A stretch of DNA of 64,000 nucleotides from Streptomyces sp. NBC_00273. Lineage in GTDB: Bacteria > Actinomycetota > Actinomycetes > Streptomycetales > Streptomycetaceae. The stretch spans positions 4,278,001 to 4,342,000 of the forward strand of contig NZ_CP108067.1 in assembly GCF_036178145.1 (NCBI RefSeq). Direction: 5' to 3'. The notes below the pieces were generated by a model. The model did no database searches. It was not told the DNA's origin and was given only the letters and a program-made list of their open reading frames with translations. Positions 7,925 to 16,036 of the stretch are shown piece by piece (positions within the stretch are counted from its first letter, which is position 1; every line of letters starts with the position of its first letter). A program made the position numbers and the translations under genes.

Positions 7925-8247
7925 CGGGCTCGCGCTTCGAGGTCGCGCGCTTCGAGGTCGCTCTTCGAGGTCGCGCCAGACCGTCCGTACCCGCCGCTCC
8001 GCCCCCTCACGGTCGGATGGCACCGACGGATCCGGCGCGACCACCACGGCGGGCCGCGGGCTCAGCAGGACACGGGCCCCCGTCCTCGCCTGGGTGTCCG
8101 CTGCCGCATACCGCGCTTCCCCCTCACGCCGCGCTGACCACTGTGCCGCTCCGGCACATGCCGATGGCGCCCGTCCAGGCGTCGTCTTGCCGCCTTGCGG
8201 GAACACGAGGGGTTTACAAACGGGTACATCTCGGGACGCATACGCAT
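7925..8247. other. 323-bp gap with a short triple repeat and no convincing gene
   Basis: It holds three copies of CTTCGAGGTCGC (7935-7946, 7950-7961, 7963-7974), then ordinary GC-rich sequence. Near 8212 a locally AT-richer stretch (tttacaaa) may belong to the promoter of the LuxR-type gene. Confidence 0.5.
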
Positions 8248-9270
8248 ATGCCTGCCGAGGAATCCGGGCCGGCCGCAGCGGCCGGGGAGCTGAGCCCCGC
8301 CGCCCGGCGCCTGTACGCGTACGCCGTCGAGCGGCACGCCTTCGACCTGTGCGAGGCCACTGGGGCCCTCGGGGTGCGCGCGGCCGCGGCGATCACCGAG
8401 CTGGCCGCCGCGCACCTGCTCCAGCGGGCCCCGGGCGACGCACCGGACCGCTGGAGCGCGGTGGCCCCCCGGGCCGCGGCGGCCCGGGCCCTGGCCCCGC
8501 TGGCCCTGCTCGTACGGGAGACCCACGAGGAGATGGACCGGCTGCGCGGGCGGCTGGAGGCCCTGGTACCCGCGTACGAGGCGGGGACCGCGCAGCGGGA
8601 CCTCAGCGGATCGGGCCGGCTGGAGCTGGTCACGGACCTCGGGGCGGTGCGGGGGCTGATCGCGGAGCTGGTCGCGGCGTGCGAGCGGGAGCTGCTGACC
8701 TCGCAGCCGGGCGGGGGCCGCCCGCTGGAGACGCTGGAGGAGTCGATCGGGCGGGACGAGTCGCTGCTGACGCGCGGGGTCCGGATGCGCACGATCTACC
8801 AGCACACGGCCCGCTACTCGCGACCCACGGCGGCGTACGTCGAGCGGGTGACGGCGCTGGGCGCCCAGGTGCGGACCCTGGGCGACGGGCTGATGCGGAT
8901 GCTGATCTTCGACGAACACACGGGCGTGATGGCGGTGCCGGACCGCAACGGGGCGGCGCTGGTGGTGCGGGAGCCGAGCGTCGTGCACTTCATGACGACG
9001 GCCTTCGAACGATCCTGGGTGGGCGCGGAGCCCTTCCCCACGTCGGTGAGCCCGGAGGCGGCCCGGTCGATCTCGGACGAGCTGCGGCAGACGATCGTCC
9101 GGCTGCTGTCGGAGGGGCTGGAGGACAAGGTGATCGCGCGCCGCCTGGGCATGTCGGAGCGGACCTGCCAGCGCCACATCGCCGAGATCATGCGCGCGGT
9201 GGGCGCCAAGTCCCGCTTCCAGGCAGGCTACTTGCTCTCCCCGGCCCCGGCCGGGCCCCCGACCTCGTAG
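8248..9270 (+). CDS. LuxR-family transcriptional regulator
   Basis: 340 aa cytosolic DNA-binding protein. The N-terminal 80 residues (LYAYAVERHAFDL to HLLQRAPG) form a TrmB-like winged helix. A central helical segment and a sensor-like domain (TIYQHTARYSRPTAAYVERV) follow, then a C-terminal LuxR helix-turn-helix (about 280-330: RLLSEGLEDKVIARRLGMSERTCQRHIAEIM). This layout is typical of streptomycete orphan regulators that often sit beside secondary-metabolite genes; none is adjacent here. The ATG at 8248 is chosen because homology-like sequence starts there, but no clear ribosome site is present. Confidence 0.8.
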   Translation: MPAEESGPAAAAGELSPAARRLYAYAVERHAFDLCEATGALGVRAAAAITELAAAHLLQRAPGDAPDRWSAVAPRAAAARALAPLALLVRETHEEMDRLRGRLEALVPAYEAGTAQRDLSGSGRLELVTDLGAVRGLIAELVAACERELLTSQPGGGRPLETLEESIGRDESLLTRGVRMRTIYQHTARYSRPTAAYVERVTALGAQVRTLGDGLMRMLIFDEHTGVMAVPDRNGAALVVREPSVVHFMTTAFERSWVGAEPFPTSVSPEAARSISDELRQTIVRLLSEGLEDKVIARRLGMSERTCQRHIAEIMRAVGAKSRFQAGYLLSPAPAGPPTS

Positions 9271-9300
9271 CGACGGGGGCGGAACCACCCTGCATTTCCA

Positions 9301-9433
9301 GCCTCGCCGGCGTTTGAGCGGGGGGCACCTCCCTGCAGTAGCTGGGGGAGGTTCCGGGCGGAGCCCGGTGCCCGGCGGAGCCGGGTTTCCTGGGGCGCCG
9401 CCCCAGACCCCGCGCCTCAAACGCCGGCGAGGC
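9301..9433. repeat. dispersed intergenic inverted-repeat element, copy 1
   Basis: Two exact 18-base arms, GCCTCGCCGGCGTTTGAG at 9301-9318 and its complement at 9416-9433, enclose about 97 bases rich in small GC hairpins (gcccggtgcccggcggagccgggt, tggggcgccgcccca). It sits between converging genes. A related element lies at 61016-61095 and shares the core CCCCAGACCCCGCGCCTCAA. Such repeats are widespread in Streptomyces intergenic DNA. Confidence 0.8.
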
Positions 9434-9448
9434 CGAATGGTGGCCCGG

Positions 9449-10387
9449 CTAGGGCAGGGGTTCCAGTTCGGGGATCAGGCGGCCGCGACGGGAGAGGAGG
9501 AAGCGCTTGAACTCCGCGACCGGCGGGGTGTCGGGGTGGCCGTCGAGCCAGGCGAGGCCGATCTCGCGGACGGCGCGCGGGGCGGTGACCGTCAGCTCGA
9601 CCACGCCGGGGCGGGCCACGGCCGGGGGCGGCAGGAGGGCCACGCCGAGGCCGGCGGCGACCAGGCCGCGCAGGGTCTCGGCCTCCTCGCCCTCGAAGGC
9701 GATCTTCGGGGTGAACCCGGCCTCCGCGCACAGGGCGTCGGTGATGCGGCGCATGCCGTAGCCGGGTTCCAGGGTGACGAAGGTTTCCTCGGCGGCCTCG
9801 GCGAGGCGGATGCGCTTGCGGGTCGCGAGCCGGTGGTCGTCCGGGACCACCAGCCGCAACCGCTGTTCGTCGAGGCGCCGGGCGACCAGGTCGGGGGCGT
9901 CCGGCAGCGGGGAGGTCAGGCACAGGTCGAGTTCGCCGGCCCGCAGTTTCTCCAACATGGCCTCGCCGTAGTTCTGGACGAGGGAGAAGCGGATGCGCGG
10001 GTGGTCGGCGCGGAAGGCGCGGATGAGGCCGGGTACGGTCTCGGACCCGAGGGTGTGCAGGAAGCCGAAGGCCACCTTGCCGGCCGCCGGATCGGCGTCC
10101 TGCTGTACGGATTCGGCGGCGCGGTCGATCTCCGTGAGGGCCTGCTCGGCCGAGGCCAGGAAGGTGCGGCCGGCCGTGGTGAGGGCGACCGTACGGCCCT
10201 TGCGGGCGAACAGCGTGACGCCGAGGTCCTGTTCGAGCCGGACCATGGCGCGGGACAGGGTGGACTGCGGGACGCCCAGTTCGTGGGCGGCCCGGGTGAC
10301 GTGCTCGTGGCGGGCGACGGCGACGAAATACGCCAGCCGCGGCGCGAGCAAAGTTGTCACAGCCATGTCTTCTACGTAACGGTTCAT
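9449..10387 (-). CDS. LysR-family transcriptional regulator
   Basis: About 312 aa. The LysR winged helix-turn-helix occupies the N-terminal 65 residues (RLAYFVAVARHEHVTRAAHELGVPQSTLSRAMVRLEQDLGVTLF). The periplasmic-binding-like effector domain covers about 95-300 (KVAFGFLHTLGSETVPGLI and onward). It is divergent from an MFS exporter 99 bases away, the classic LysR arrangement, so it probably senses the exported compound and controls that gene and itself. The start is uncertain: MNRYVED (10387) or the ATG two codons upstream, with GAGG 5-11 bases before; MAVTTLL at 10366 is also possible. Confidence 0.88.
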   Translation of the reverse strand: MNRYVEDMAVTTLLAPRLAYFVAVARHEHVTRAAHELGVPQSTLSRAMVRLEQDLGVTLFARKGRTVALTTAGRTFLASAEQALTEIDRAAESVQQDADPAAGKVAFGFLHTLGSETVPGLIRAFRADHPRIRFSLVQNYGEAMLEKLRAGELDLCLTSPLPDAPDLVARRLDEQRLRLVVPDDHRLATRKRIRLAEAAEETFVTLEPGYGMRRITDALCAEAGFTPKIAFEGEEAETLRGLVAAGLGVALLPPPAVARPGVVELTVTAPRAVREIGLAWLDGHPDTPPVAEFKRFLLSRRGRLIPELEPLP

Positions 10388-10485
10388 CGACATCCACGCC
10401 TCTGAGCTGGGTTGATGCATCAGTGGATCGATTATCGCGATTCCATGCATTGGACGCATGAAAACGACAGGCCTAACGTCGAAGC
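10388..10485. promoter_or_regulatory. LysR/MFS divergent control region
   Basis: It contains tgatgcatca (10414-10423), atcgattatcgcgat and atgcattggacgcat, partial dyads of the size LysR proteins bind, inside an AT-richer patch. This is the likely shared operator and promoter pair; the exact -10/-35 elements cannot be assigned. Confidence 0.5.
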
Positions 10486-11769
10486 ATGCCTCCCGTTCAT
10501 ACCGGGGCACCCGTCATCCCGGGTGCCTCCACCCCGTCGTCCCCCGCACCGCAGCCCCTCTCCCCCGGCCGCCCCGGCTACCGCCGGATGAGCCTCGCGC
10601 TCTTCGCCGCCGGACTCGCGACGTTCGCCCTCCTCTACTCCACCCAGGCGCTGTTGCCCGCGATCTCCGCCGGCTTCGGGGTGACGGCGGGCCAGGCCAG
10701 TTGGACGGTGTCCGCGGCCACCGGCGCGCTCGCCCTGTTCGTCCTCCCGCTGAGCGCACTGTCCGAGCGGTTCGGCCGCACCCGGATGATGACGTACTCG
10801 ATGGTGATCGCCGTCGGCGTCGCCCTGCTGGTGCCGTTCGCGCCGAACGTGGAGTGGCTGGTGGCGCTGCGCGCCGTTCAGGGCGCGGCGATCGCCGGGA
10901 TCCCGGCCTCCGCGATGGCGTACCTGGCGGAGGAGGTCAAGCCGAAGGCCCTGGTGGCCGCGATCGGCCTGTTCGTGGCGGGCAACTCCATCGGCGGCAT
11001 GAGCGGTCGTCTCGTCACCGGCTGGGCCGCGCAGCTGTGGGGCTGGCGGGCGGGCCTGCTGGCCGTCGCCCTGATGGCGCTGGCGTGCGCCGTGGCCTTC
11101 CTGGTGCTGCTGCCCCGGGCGCGGTTCTTCCGCCCGGCGTCGCTGAACCCGCGCGCGGTAGGCCGTACCGTCGCCGGCCATCTGCGGGATCCGCTGCTGC
11201 TGCGCCTGTACGGGATCGGCGCGCTGTTCATGACGGTCTTCGGCGCGGTCTACACCGTGATCGGCTACCGCCTGGTGGACGAGCCGTTCTCGCTCGGCCA
11301 GGGCGTGATCGGGTCGATCTTCCTGATCTACCTGGTCGGCACGGTCTCCTCGGCCGCCGCCGGCAAGCTGGTGGCCCGCACCGGGCGGCGCGGCGCGCTG
11401 TACCTGGCCGTGACGACCACGGCGCTCGGGCTGCTGCTGTCGCTGTCCGACTCCCTGGCGGCGATCGTGCTCGGGCTGGTCCTGATCACCGCGGGCTTCT
11501 TCGCGGGGCACGCGGTGGCCTCGGCCGCGGTGAGCCGGACGGCGAAGACGGGCCGGGCGCAGGCCTCCGCGCTCTACCAGTCGGCGTACTACCTCGGCTC
11601 CAGCGCGGGCGGCACCCTGGGCGCCCTGGCCTACCACGGGGCCGGGTGGGCGGCCACGGTCGGCATCGCGCTGCTGGCGGTGCTCGGCGTCGTGTCGATC
11701 ACCCTGTACGGGTCCCACGCGGCGCGCGCGGAGCGGCGGATGCCGGCGTCGGCCATGGGCGCACGCTGA
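10486..11769 (+). CDS. MFS transporter (YnfM/drug-exporter type)
   Basis: 427 aa with twelve membrane helices. The MFS loop signature is SERFGRTRMM after TM2, and the TM5 region has GNSIGGMSGRLVTGW, typical of the AraJ/YnfM exporter group. Residues 1-34 are a Pro/Ser-rich cytosolic leader, so the true start could be MSLALF (codon 35), though that removes any leader seen in relatives. Probably a proton-coupled exporter of a small hydrophobic compound. The divergent LysR gene is the expected regulator. Confidence 0.85.
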   Translation: MPPVHTGAPVIPGASTPSSPAPQPLSPGRPGYRRMSLALFAAGLATFALLYSTQALLPAISAGFGVTAGQASWTVSAATGALALFVLPLSALSERFGRTRMMTYSMVIAVGVALLVPFAPNVEWLVALRAVQGAAIAGIPASAMAYLAEEVKPKALVAAIGLFVAGNSIGGMSGRLVTGWAAQLWGWRAGLLAVALMALACAVAFLVLLPRARFFRPASLNPRAVGRTVAGHLRDPLLLRLYGIGALFMTVFGAVYTVIGYRLVDEPFSLGQGVIGSIFLIYLVGTVSSAAAGKLVARTGRRGALYLAVTTTALGLLLSLSDSLAAIVLGLVLITAGFFAGHAVASAAVSRTAKTGRAQASALYQSAYYLGSSAGGTLGALAYHGAGWAATVGIALLAVLGVVSITLYGSHAARAERRMPASAMGAR

Positions 11770-11837
11770 CGAAAACTACGCTCCCGCCGTAGGCAACCCC
11801 TGCTTGTTTTCCGGGCATTCAACACGGAGGACGTGCT

Positions 11838-12557
11838 GTGCGAGCAGGGGAGGACCGGATGGGTACGAGGTTCGGGGCGCGGGCGGCGGTGTTGGGCGGG
11901 GCGGTCGCGCTCGCGCTGCCGGTGGTGGTCACGGGAGGTGGGGCGGCGCAGGCCGCCGCCTCCTGCAACCTCACCACCGGGCCGTACCAGCGGCAGGTCG
12001 AGCAGTTCCTCGGCCGGCCGGTGGACGGGAAGCAGTCGGCGGCCGACTGCACGGCGATCCGCTCCTTCCAGGCGACCCACGGGATCACCCCGACCCAGGG
12101 CTACGCCGGGCCGCTGACCTGGCAGACGATGAGCACGATGCTGGCCCAGCGGGCGGCCGGCACCACCCCGAACAAAGCGGGTGACTGCCCGGTGGACCGG
12201 GGGCGGATCGCCTGCGTGGACCTGACGCGGCAGCTCAGCTGGATCCAGGACGGCGCCACGCTGAAGTACGGGCCCGTCCCGGTCCGCACCGGCAAGGCCG
12301 GCACGCAGACGCGCACCGGCCTGAAGAAGATCTACTACCGGAACATCGACCACTGGTCGACGCTCTACAACGTCTCGATGCCGTACGCGCAGTTCTTCGA
12401 CGGCGGCATCGCCTTCCACTCGACCACCAAGAGCATGTGGAACCCGCCCGGTTCGGGCGGCTGCGTGAACATGCGCTCCGCCGACGCCAAGGCGTACTGG
12501 AGCCTGCTGGGGCAGGGCGAGGACGTCTACGTGTACGGGCGCAAGCCCGGCACCTAG
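11838..12557 (+). CDS. secreted L,D-transpeptidase (YkuD) with peptidoglycan-binding domain
   Basis: 239 aa cell-wall enzyme making 3-3 peptide cross-links or anchoring proteins to peptidoglycan. A signal peptide (about 1-40, ending GGAAQAAAS) is followed by a peptidoglycan-binding repeat (QRQVEQFLGRPVDGKQSAADCTAIRSFQATHGI). The YkuD catalytic domain starts near 115 (RIACVDLTRQLSWIQDG) and has the essential His (FHSTTKSMW) and Cys in SGGCVNMR. CGGAGG lies 7 bases before the GTG start. A second family member is encoded at 35302. Confidence 0.88.
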   Translation: MRAGEDRMGTRFGARAAVLGGAVALALPVVVTGGGAAQAAASCNLTTGPYQRQVEQFLGRPVDGKQSAADCTAIRSFQATHGITPTQGYAGPLTWQTMSTMLAQRAAGTTPNKAGDCPVDRGRIACVDLTRQLSWIQDGATLKYGPVPVRTGKAGTQTRTGLKKIYYRNIDHWSTLYNVSMPYAQFFDGGIAFHSTTKSMWNPPGSGGCVNMRSADAKAYWSLLGQGEDVYVYGRKPGT

Positions 12558-13864
12558 GCCGTGGCGGCCGGCACGGGCGCAGGTGCGGCGTTCAGGCGGT
12601 CCAACCGCCGCAGGGCGGAGCGGCGTTGGGCGAGGGACAGGCCCGCCACCCCCGCCCCGAGGGCCAGCCAGCCGACCGGGCCGGCCGCCATCACGGCGCC
12701 GGTGAGCAGCAGCGGGCCCGCGGACTTCTGGACGGACTGGGCCATGCCGGCCACCCCGAGGTACGGGGCGCGCGCCTCCCGGGGGGCGAGGGAGACCGCC
12801 AGTTCCCAGGAGCTCACCGAGCGCATCAGCTCGGCCGCGGTGGCCAGCACGGCCGCGGCGAGCAGGGCGACCGAGGCGGCCCAGGCCCCTCCCGCGGGGG
12901 CGGTGGCCAGGCAGGCGCAGCAGGCGAGCGTCGTCAGGCCGTACAGGGCGACCGCGCCCGCCGCCTGGCGGGCGTCCCGGACCCGCGCCGACACCCGTAG
13001 CTGCAGGGCGACGACGAGCACGGTGTTGATGACCAGGAAGGCCGGGATCAGGGCGTGCGGGGCCGTGGTGTGGCCGACGAGCCACAGCGGCACGCCGACG
13101 CCGAGGATCGAGTCGTCCAGGTTCATCGGGATGTCCAGCAGGACGAACCGCAGGTAGCCGCGGTCCCGCCAGGGGCTGGGCCCGGCCGCCGGGGCGCCGT
13201 CCTCCGCTCCGGGCCGGGCGACCACGAGCCCGCGGCCGTCCGGCTCCCGGGTGCGCCACACCAGGGCCGCGGCCACGAGGAACGACAGGGCGTTGGCCAG
13301 GATCAGCACCTGGTAGGCGCCGCGGGTGCCGACGGCGAGTCCGATGGCGGCGAGCCCCGCGCCGAGGGCGTATCCGGCGTTCGCCGAACTGCGCGACAGG
13401 GCCTGGTAGGTGGAGCGCCGCTCGCCCGCGACCCGGGTGGCGAAGAGCATCTCCAGCGTCTTGGCCGCCCGGTCTCCCAGGTGGGTGACGGCGAACAGGA
13501 GCAGCAGCGGGCCGAAGTCGGTGACCACCAGCAGCACGCAGAGGGCCCCGAGGCGGACGAGGTGGCAGCCGATCAGCAGGGTGCGCACCTGGAAGCGGTC
13601 GGCGAGGTGGCCCGCCAGCGGCGATCCGGCGATGCCCGCCACCCCGGCCGCACCCAGCAGCAGGCCCAGCTGCCCGGCGTCGAGGCCGACGACGAAGGTG
13701 AAGTAGAGGACGGAGGACGCGGCCCACACGCCGGTACCCGCTCGGTCCAGCGCCTGCGTGAGCAGCATGATCCGTGCGTCACGGCCGCCGGGCGGCCGGC
13801 GCAGTTGCGCCAGCAGACCGCCGTCCCCCTGCCGTGCCTTCCGCATCCGCCCGCCGCGCCGCAT
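12554..13864 (-). CDS. MFS transporter
   Basis: 436 aa, twelve helices, starting MRRGGRMRKARQ. The MFS loop-2 motif is LAGHLADRFQVRTLL. Central helices contain AAKTLEMLFATRVAGERRSTYQALSRS, as in streptomycete MFS proteins of the enterobactin/macrolide-exporter group. Substrate unknown. It overlaps the L,D-transpeptidase stop by 4 bases (convergent). GGGGGA/GGGA precedes the ATG. The upstream region holds two perfect palindromes, 13901-13920 and 13946-13959, of the kind bound by MarR-family dimers, so the gene is probably repressor-controlled; the regulator gene is not adjacent. Confidence 0.83.
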   Translation of the reverse strand: MRRGGRMRKARQGDGGLLAQLRRPPGGRDARIMLLTQALDRAGTGVWAASSVLYFTFVVGLDAGQLGLLLGAAGVAGIAGSPLAGHLADRFQVRTLLIGCHLVRLGALCVLLVVTDFGPLLLLFAVTHLGDRAAKTLEMLFATRVAGERRSTYQALSRSSANAGYALGAGLAAIGLAVGTRGAYQVLILANALSFLVAAALVWRTREPDGRGLVVARPGAEDGAPAAGPSPWRDRGYLRFVLLDIPMNLDDSILGVGVPLWLVGHTTAPHALIPAFLVINTVLVVALQLRVSARVRDARQAAGAVALYGLTTLACCACLATAPAGGAWAASVALLAAAVLATAAELMRSVSSWELAVSLAPREARAPYLGVAGMAQSVQKSAGPLLLTGAVMAAGPVGWLALGAGVAGLSLAQRRSALRRLDRLNAAPAPVPAATA

Positions 13865-13900
13865 CCCAGTCCCCCGTTTCCGACCGCGCCCACCGTCCAC

Positions 13901-13920
13901 GTATCTCGACGTCGAGATAC
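13901..13920. promoter_or_regulatory. 20-bp perfect palindrome, MarR-type operator 1
   Basis: GTATCTCGACGTCGAGATAC, 36 bases upstream of the MFS start. The half-site TATCTCGA and even spacing match MarR-family operators in actinobacteria. A second, related palindrome lies 25 bases further on. Confidence 0.7.
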
Positions 13921-13945
13921 ATGACGGAAGCCTGCCCGACATTAA

Positions 13946-13978
13946 TCTTGACGTCAAGAAACTTGACGACGAGATATA
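13946..13978. promoter_or_regulatory. MarR-type operator 2 plus degenerate third site
   Basis: TCTTGACGTCAAGA (13946-13959) is a perfect 14-bp palindrome with the same TC(T/C)(T/C)GA half-site as operator 1. It is followed at 13963-13976 by TTGACGACGAGATA, a half-matching third copy. The cluster lies between the MFS gene and the ECF sigma gene and could control either. Confidence 0.65.
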
Positions 13979-14063
13979 CGAGCGCTCCGGCGCTTCCGGC
14001 TGCCGTTGTCGGACCCCTCCGGTAGGTTCCGAAGGAGCGGAACGACCAGGGGGATGAACGGAC

Positions 14064-15062
14064 ATGAGCGACCTCGCCACCGATGTGGACCTCGACACCG
14101 CGATGGACCGGTACCGGGTCGAGCTCACCGGCTACTGCTACCGCATGCTCGGCTCGTCCTTCGACGCCGAGGACGCGGTGCAGGACACGTACATCCGTGC
14201 CTGGCGCAGCCACGCCACGTTCGAGGGCCGCTCCTCGCTGCGGTCGTGGCTGTACCGGATCGCCACCAACGTCTGCCTGGACCTGCTGAAGGCCGGGAAC
14301 AAGCGGGCCCGCCCGATGGACCTGACCGCCCCGCAGCACCAGGCCTCTGCCGTGCTCAACGAGCGCCCCGAGGTGACCTGGCTGGAGCCGGTCCCGGACG
14401 GCCGGGTGCTGCCACAGACCGCCGACCCGGCGGAGATGGCGCTGGCGAAGGAATCCGTACGACTGGCCTTCGTCGCGGCGCTCCAGCACCTGCCGGCGAA
14501 GCAGCGGGCGGTGCTCATCCTGCGCGAGGTGCTGGCCTGGAAGGCCGACGAGGTGGCGCAGCTCCTGGAGACCACGACGGCTTCGGTGAACAGCGCCCTC
14601 CAGCGGGCGCGGGCCACCCTGGCCGGGCAGTCGCTGCGCGACAGCGACCCGGCGGATCCGCTTGACGCGGACCAGGCGAAGCTGCTGGAACGGTACCTCT
14701 CCGCCTTCGAGGCCTACGACATCTCGCGGCTCACCACCCTCCTCCACGAGGACGCGGTGCTCTCGATGCCGCCGTTCGACCTGTGGCTCCGGGGCCACGA
14801 GGACATCGCGGCCTGGCACCTGAACCAGGGCATCGGCTGCAAGGGCTCCCGGCTCGTCCCCACCACGGCGAACGGCCTGCCCGCCTTCGGCCAGTACCGT
14901 CCGCGCGAGGACGGGCGGCCGGGCCACACCCCGTGGGCGCTCCAGGTGCTGGAGATCTCAGACGGCAAGATCGTCGGACTCAACGCCTTCCTGGACACCG
15001 CGCGGTGGTTCCCGCTGTTCGACCTCCCCGAGCAGCTCGACGAGGCCTACGAGGTCCAGTAG
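14064..15062 (+). CDS. ECF sigma factor with C-terminal SnoaL-like domain
   Basis: 332 aa. Sigma region 2 covers residues 15-85 (RYRVELTGYCYRMLGSSFDAEDAVQDTYIRAWR, then SLRSWLYRIATNVCLDLL). Region 4 covers about 135-190 (ALQHLPAKQRAVLILREVLAWKADEVAQLL, then SVNSALQRARATL). A fused SnoaL/NTF2-like domain runs from about 205 to 325 (LLERYLSAFEAYDISRLTTLLHEDAVLSMPP, DGKIVGLNAFLD). This is the SigJ/ECF41-like architecture, in which the C-terminal domain modulates activity in place of a classical anti-sigma. No ligand or target can be inferred. It overlaps the STAS gene on the other strand by 105 bp. Confidence 0.88.
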   Translation: MSDLATDVDLDTAMDRYRVELTGYCYRMLGSSFDAEDAVQDTYIRAWRSHATFEGRSSLRSWLYRIATNVCLDLLKAGNKRARPMDLTAPQHQASAVLNERPEVTWLEPVPDGRVLPQTADPAEMALAKESVRLAFVAALQHLPAKQRAVLILREVLAWKADEVAQLLETTTASVNSALQRARATLAGQSLRDSDPADPLDADQAKLLERYLSAFEAYDISRLTTLLHEDAVLSMPPFDLWLRGHEDIAAWHLNQGIGCKGSRLVPTTANGLPAFGQYRPREDGRPGHTPWALQVLEISDGKIVGLNAFLDTARWFPLFDLPEQLDEAYEVQ

Positions 15063-15329
15063 GGCCCGGAGGGCGGGCGCGGCCCCGGTCACCCGCAGCG
15101 GCCGCCCCCGGGCGGTCAGCCGCAGCCGGGCCAGCACCTCGACGTCGGCCAGCCCGGGCGCGCTCACCGCGGCGGCGTCGCAGACCACCGCGCCCGCCCC
15201 GCCGTCGTAGAGCCGGGCCAGCCGGGCGCACAGCAGCGCGGTGTCCTGCGGGTCGGCCGGTCCGGGGCCGGGCAGCACGAGTCGTCGGATCTCCACGAGG
15301 GGGTGACTCCCCCGCCCGCCGGAACTCAT
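14958..15329 (-). CDS. STAS domain protein (anti-sigma antagonist type)
   Basis: 123 aa. The core from RRLVLPGPGPADPQDTALLC through LYDGGAGAVVCDAAAVSAPGLADVEVLARL to ALRALLDLVGLVELL has the STAS strand/helix pattern, with an acidic-Ala loop where the regulatory Ser/Thr would be. Related small proteins act as anti-sigma-factor antagonists. The last third is coded on DNA that is also the sense 3' end of the sigma gene, so one of the two tails is under double constraint. The start choice among nearby codons is uncertain. Confidence 0.6.
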   Translation of the reverse strand: MSSGGRGSHPLVEIRRLVLPGPGPADPQDTALLCARLARLYDGGAGAVVCDAAAVSAPGLADVEVLARLRLTARGRPLRVTGAAPALRALLDLVGLVELLGEVEQREPPRGVQEGVESDDLAV

Positions 15330-15347
15330 CGGAGCCTGCTGATCGCC

Positions 15348-15941
15348 TCAGGGGGTGGGGAAGACCGACGTGTCCAGCTTGAGGTCGAACGGCGCGGGCA
15401 GGTGGAAGGTCTCGCCGAACTTGCCGGCCTGGAGGACCCGGTAAACGGCGTTGCTGGGCTCACCGTAGAGGGTGATGGTCGCGCCGCCGGGCGCGTGGGC
15501 GTCGATGAGCAGGTAGAGCGGGATGCCTGCCTGGGCGTACCCGGCGGCCTTGGCGATGCGGTCGTGCGAAGCGTTCGACTTCGAGGTGATCTCGACGGCC
15601 AGCTCCGCAGCAGCAGCGGAGATGAAGTTCCCGTCGTCTTCGAGGACGAGGTCTTCCGGGACGACCACGACATCCGGGATGTACAGGCCGCTGCGGGACG
15701 GGACGGCCACGTTGAGGGTCTGGAAGATCTCCCAGTTTTCAGGGATCGCGGCCAGCAGGCATCGATGCACCTTGGCCGCGATGAAGTTGTTGTGGTTGGC
15801 AGGCGGCGGCGCCCCGGTGATGATCCCCTCGATGATCTCCACCTTGCAGCCCTCCGGCCCGTCCGTCTCCTCCCAGAGGCGGACGAGGTCGTCCCAGCCG
15901 TCGCCACCCGTGGGCTCGTGCTGGACGGTGGGTGCGCTCAT
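15348..15941 (-). CDS. Uma2 family (PD-(D/E)XK nuclease-fold) protein
   Basis: 197 aa. The Uma2 pattern is clear: EGCKVEIIEGIITGAPPPANHN near the start, IPDVVVVPEDL near 95, and AVEITSKSNASHDRIAKAAGYAQAGIPLYLLID near 120-155. These supply the D, E-x-T/K and S-x-x-x-D-R residues of the restriction-nuclease-like core. Streptomyces genomes carry many copies, with no proven biological role. GAGGAG lies 7 bases before the ATG at 15941, so the in-frame codon at 16004 is rejected. A strong terminator separates it from deoA. Confidence 0.85.
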   Translation of the reverse strand: MSAPTVQHEPTGGDGWDDLVRLWEETDGPEGCKVEIIEGIITGAPPPANHNNFIAAKVHRCLLAAIPENWEIFQTLNVAVPSRSGLYIPDVVVVPEDLVLEDDGNFISAAAAELAVEITSKSNASHDRIAKAAGYAQAGIPLYLLIDAHAPGGATITLYGEPSNAVYRVLQAGKFGETFHLPAPFDLKLDTSVFPTP

Positions 15942-15982
15942 GGCGCGCTCCTCATGCTGTTGGCGCCGATCCCAGCATGGCG

Positions 15983-16014
15983 AACGGGACCGGTGGGCGT
16001 CCACCGGTCCCGTT
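15983..16014 (-). terminator. terminator of deoA
   Basis: 14-bp perfect stem (AACGGGACCGGTGG and complement) with loop GCGT, 22 bases past the deoA stop. It also shields the Uma2 gene from read-through. Confidence 0.85.
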
Positions 16015-16036
16015 CAGCCGCACGAGTGAGTACAGG

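Noticed and set aside
7935..7974. Three short CTTCGAGGTCGC repeats as a CRISPR array
   Set aside because: Spacers would be only 1-3 bases; this is a simple tandem duplication.
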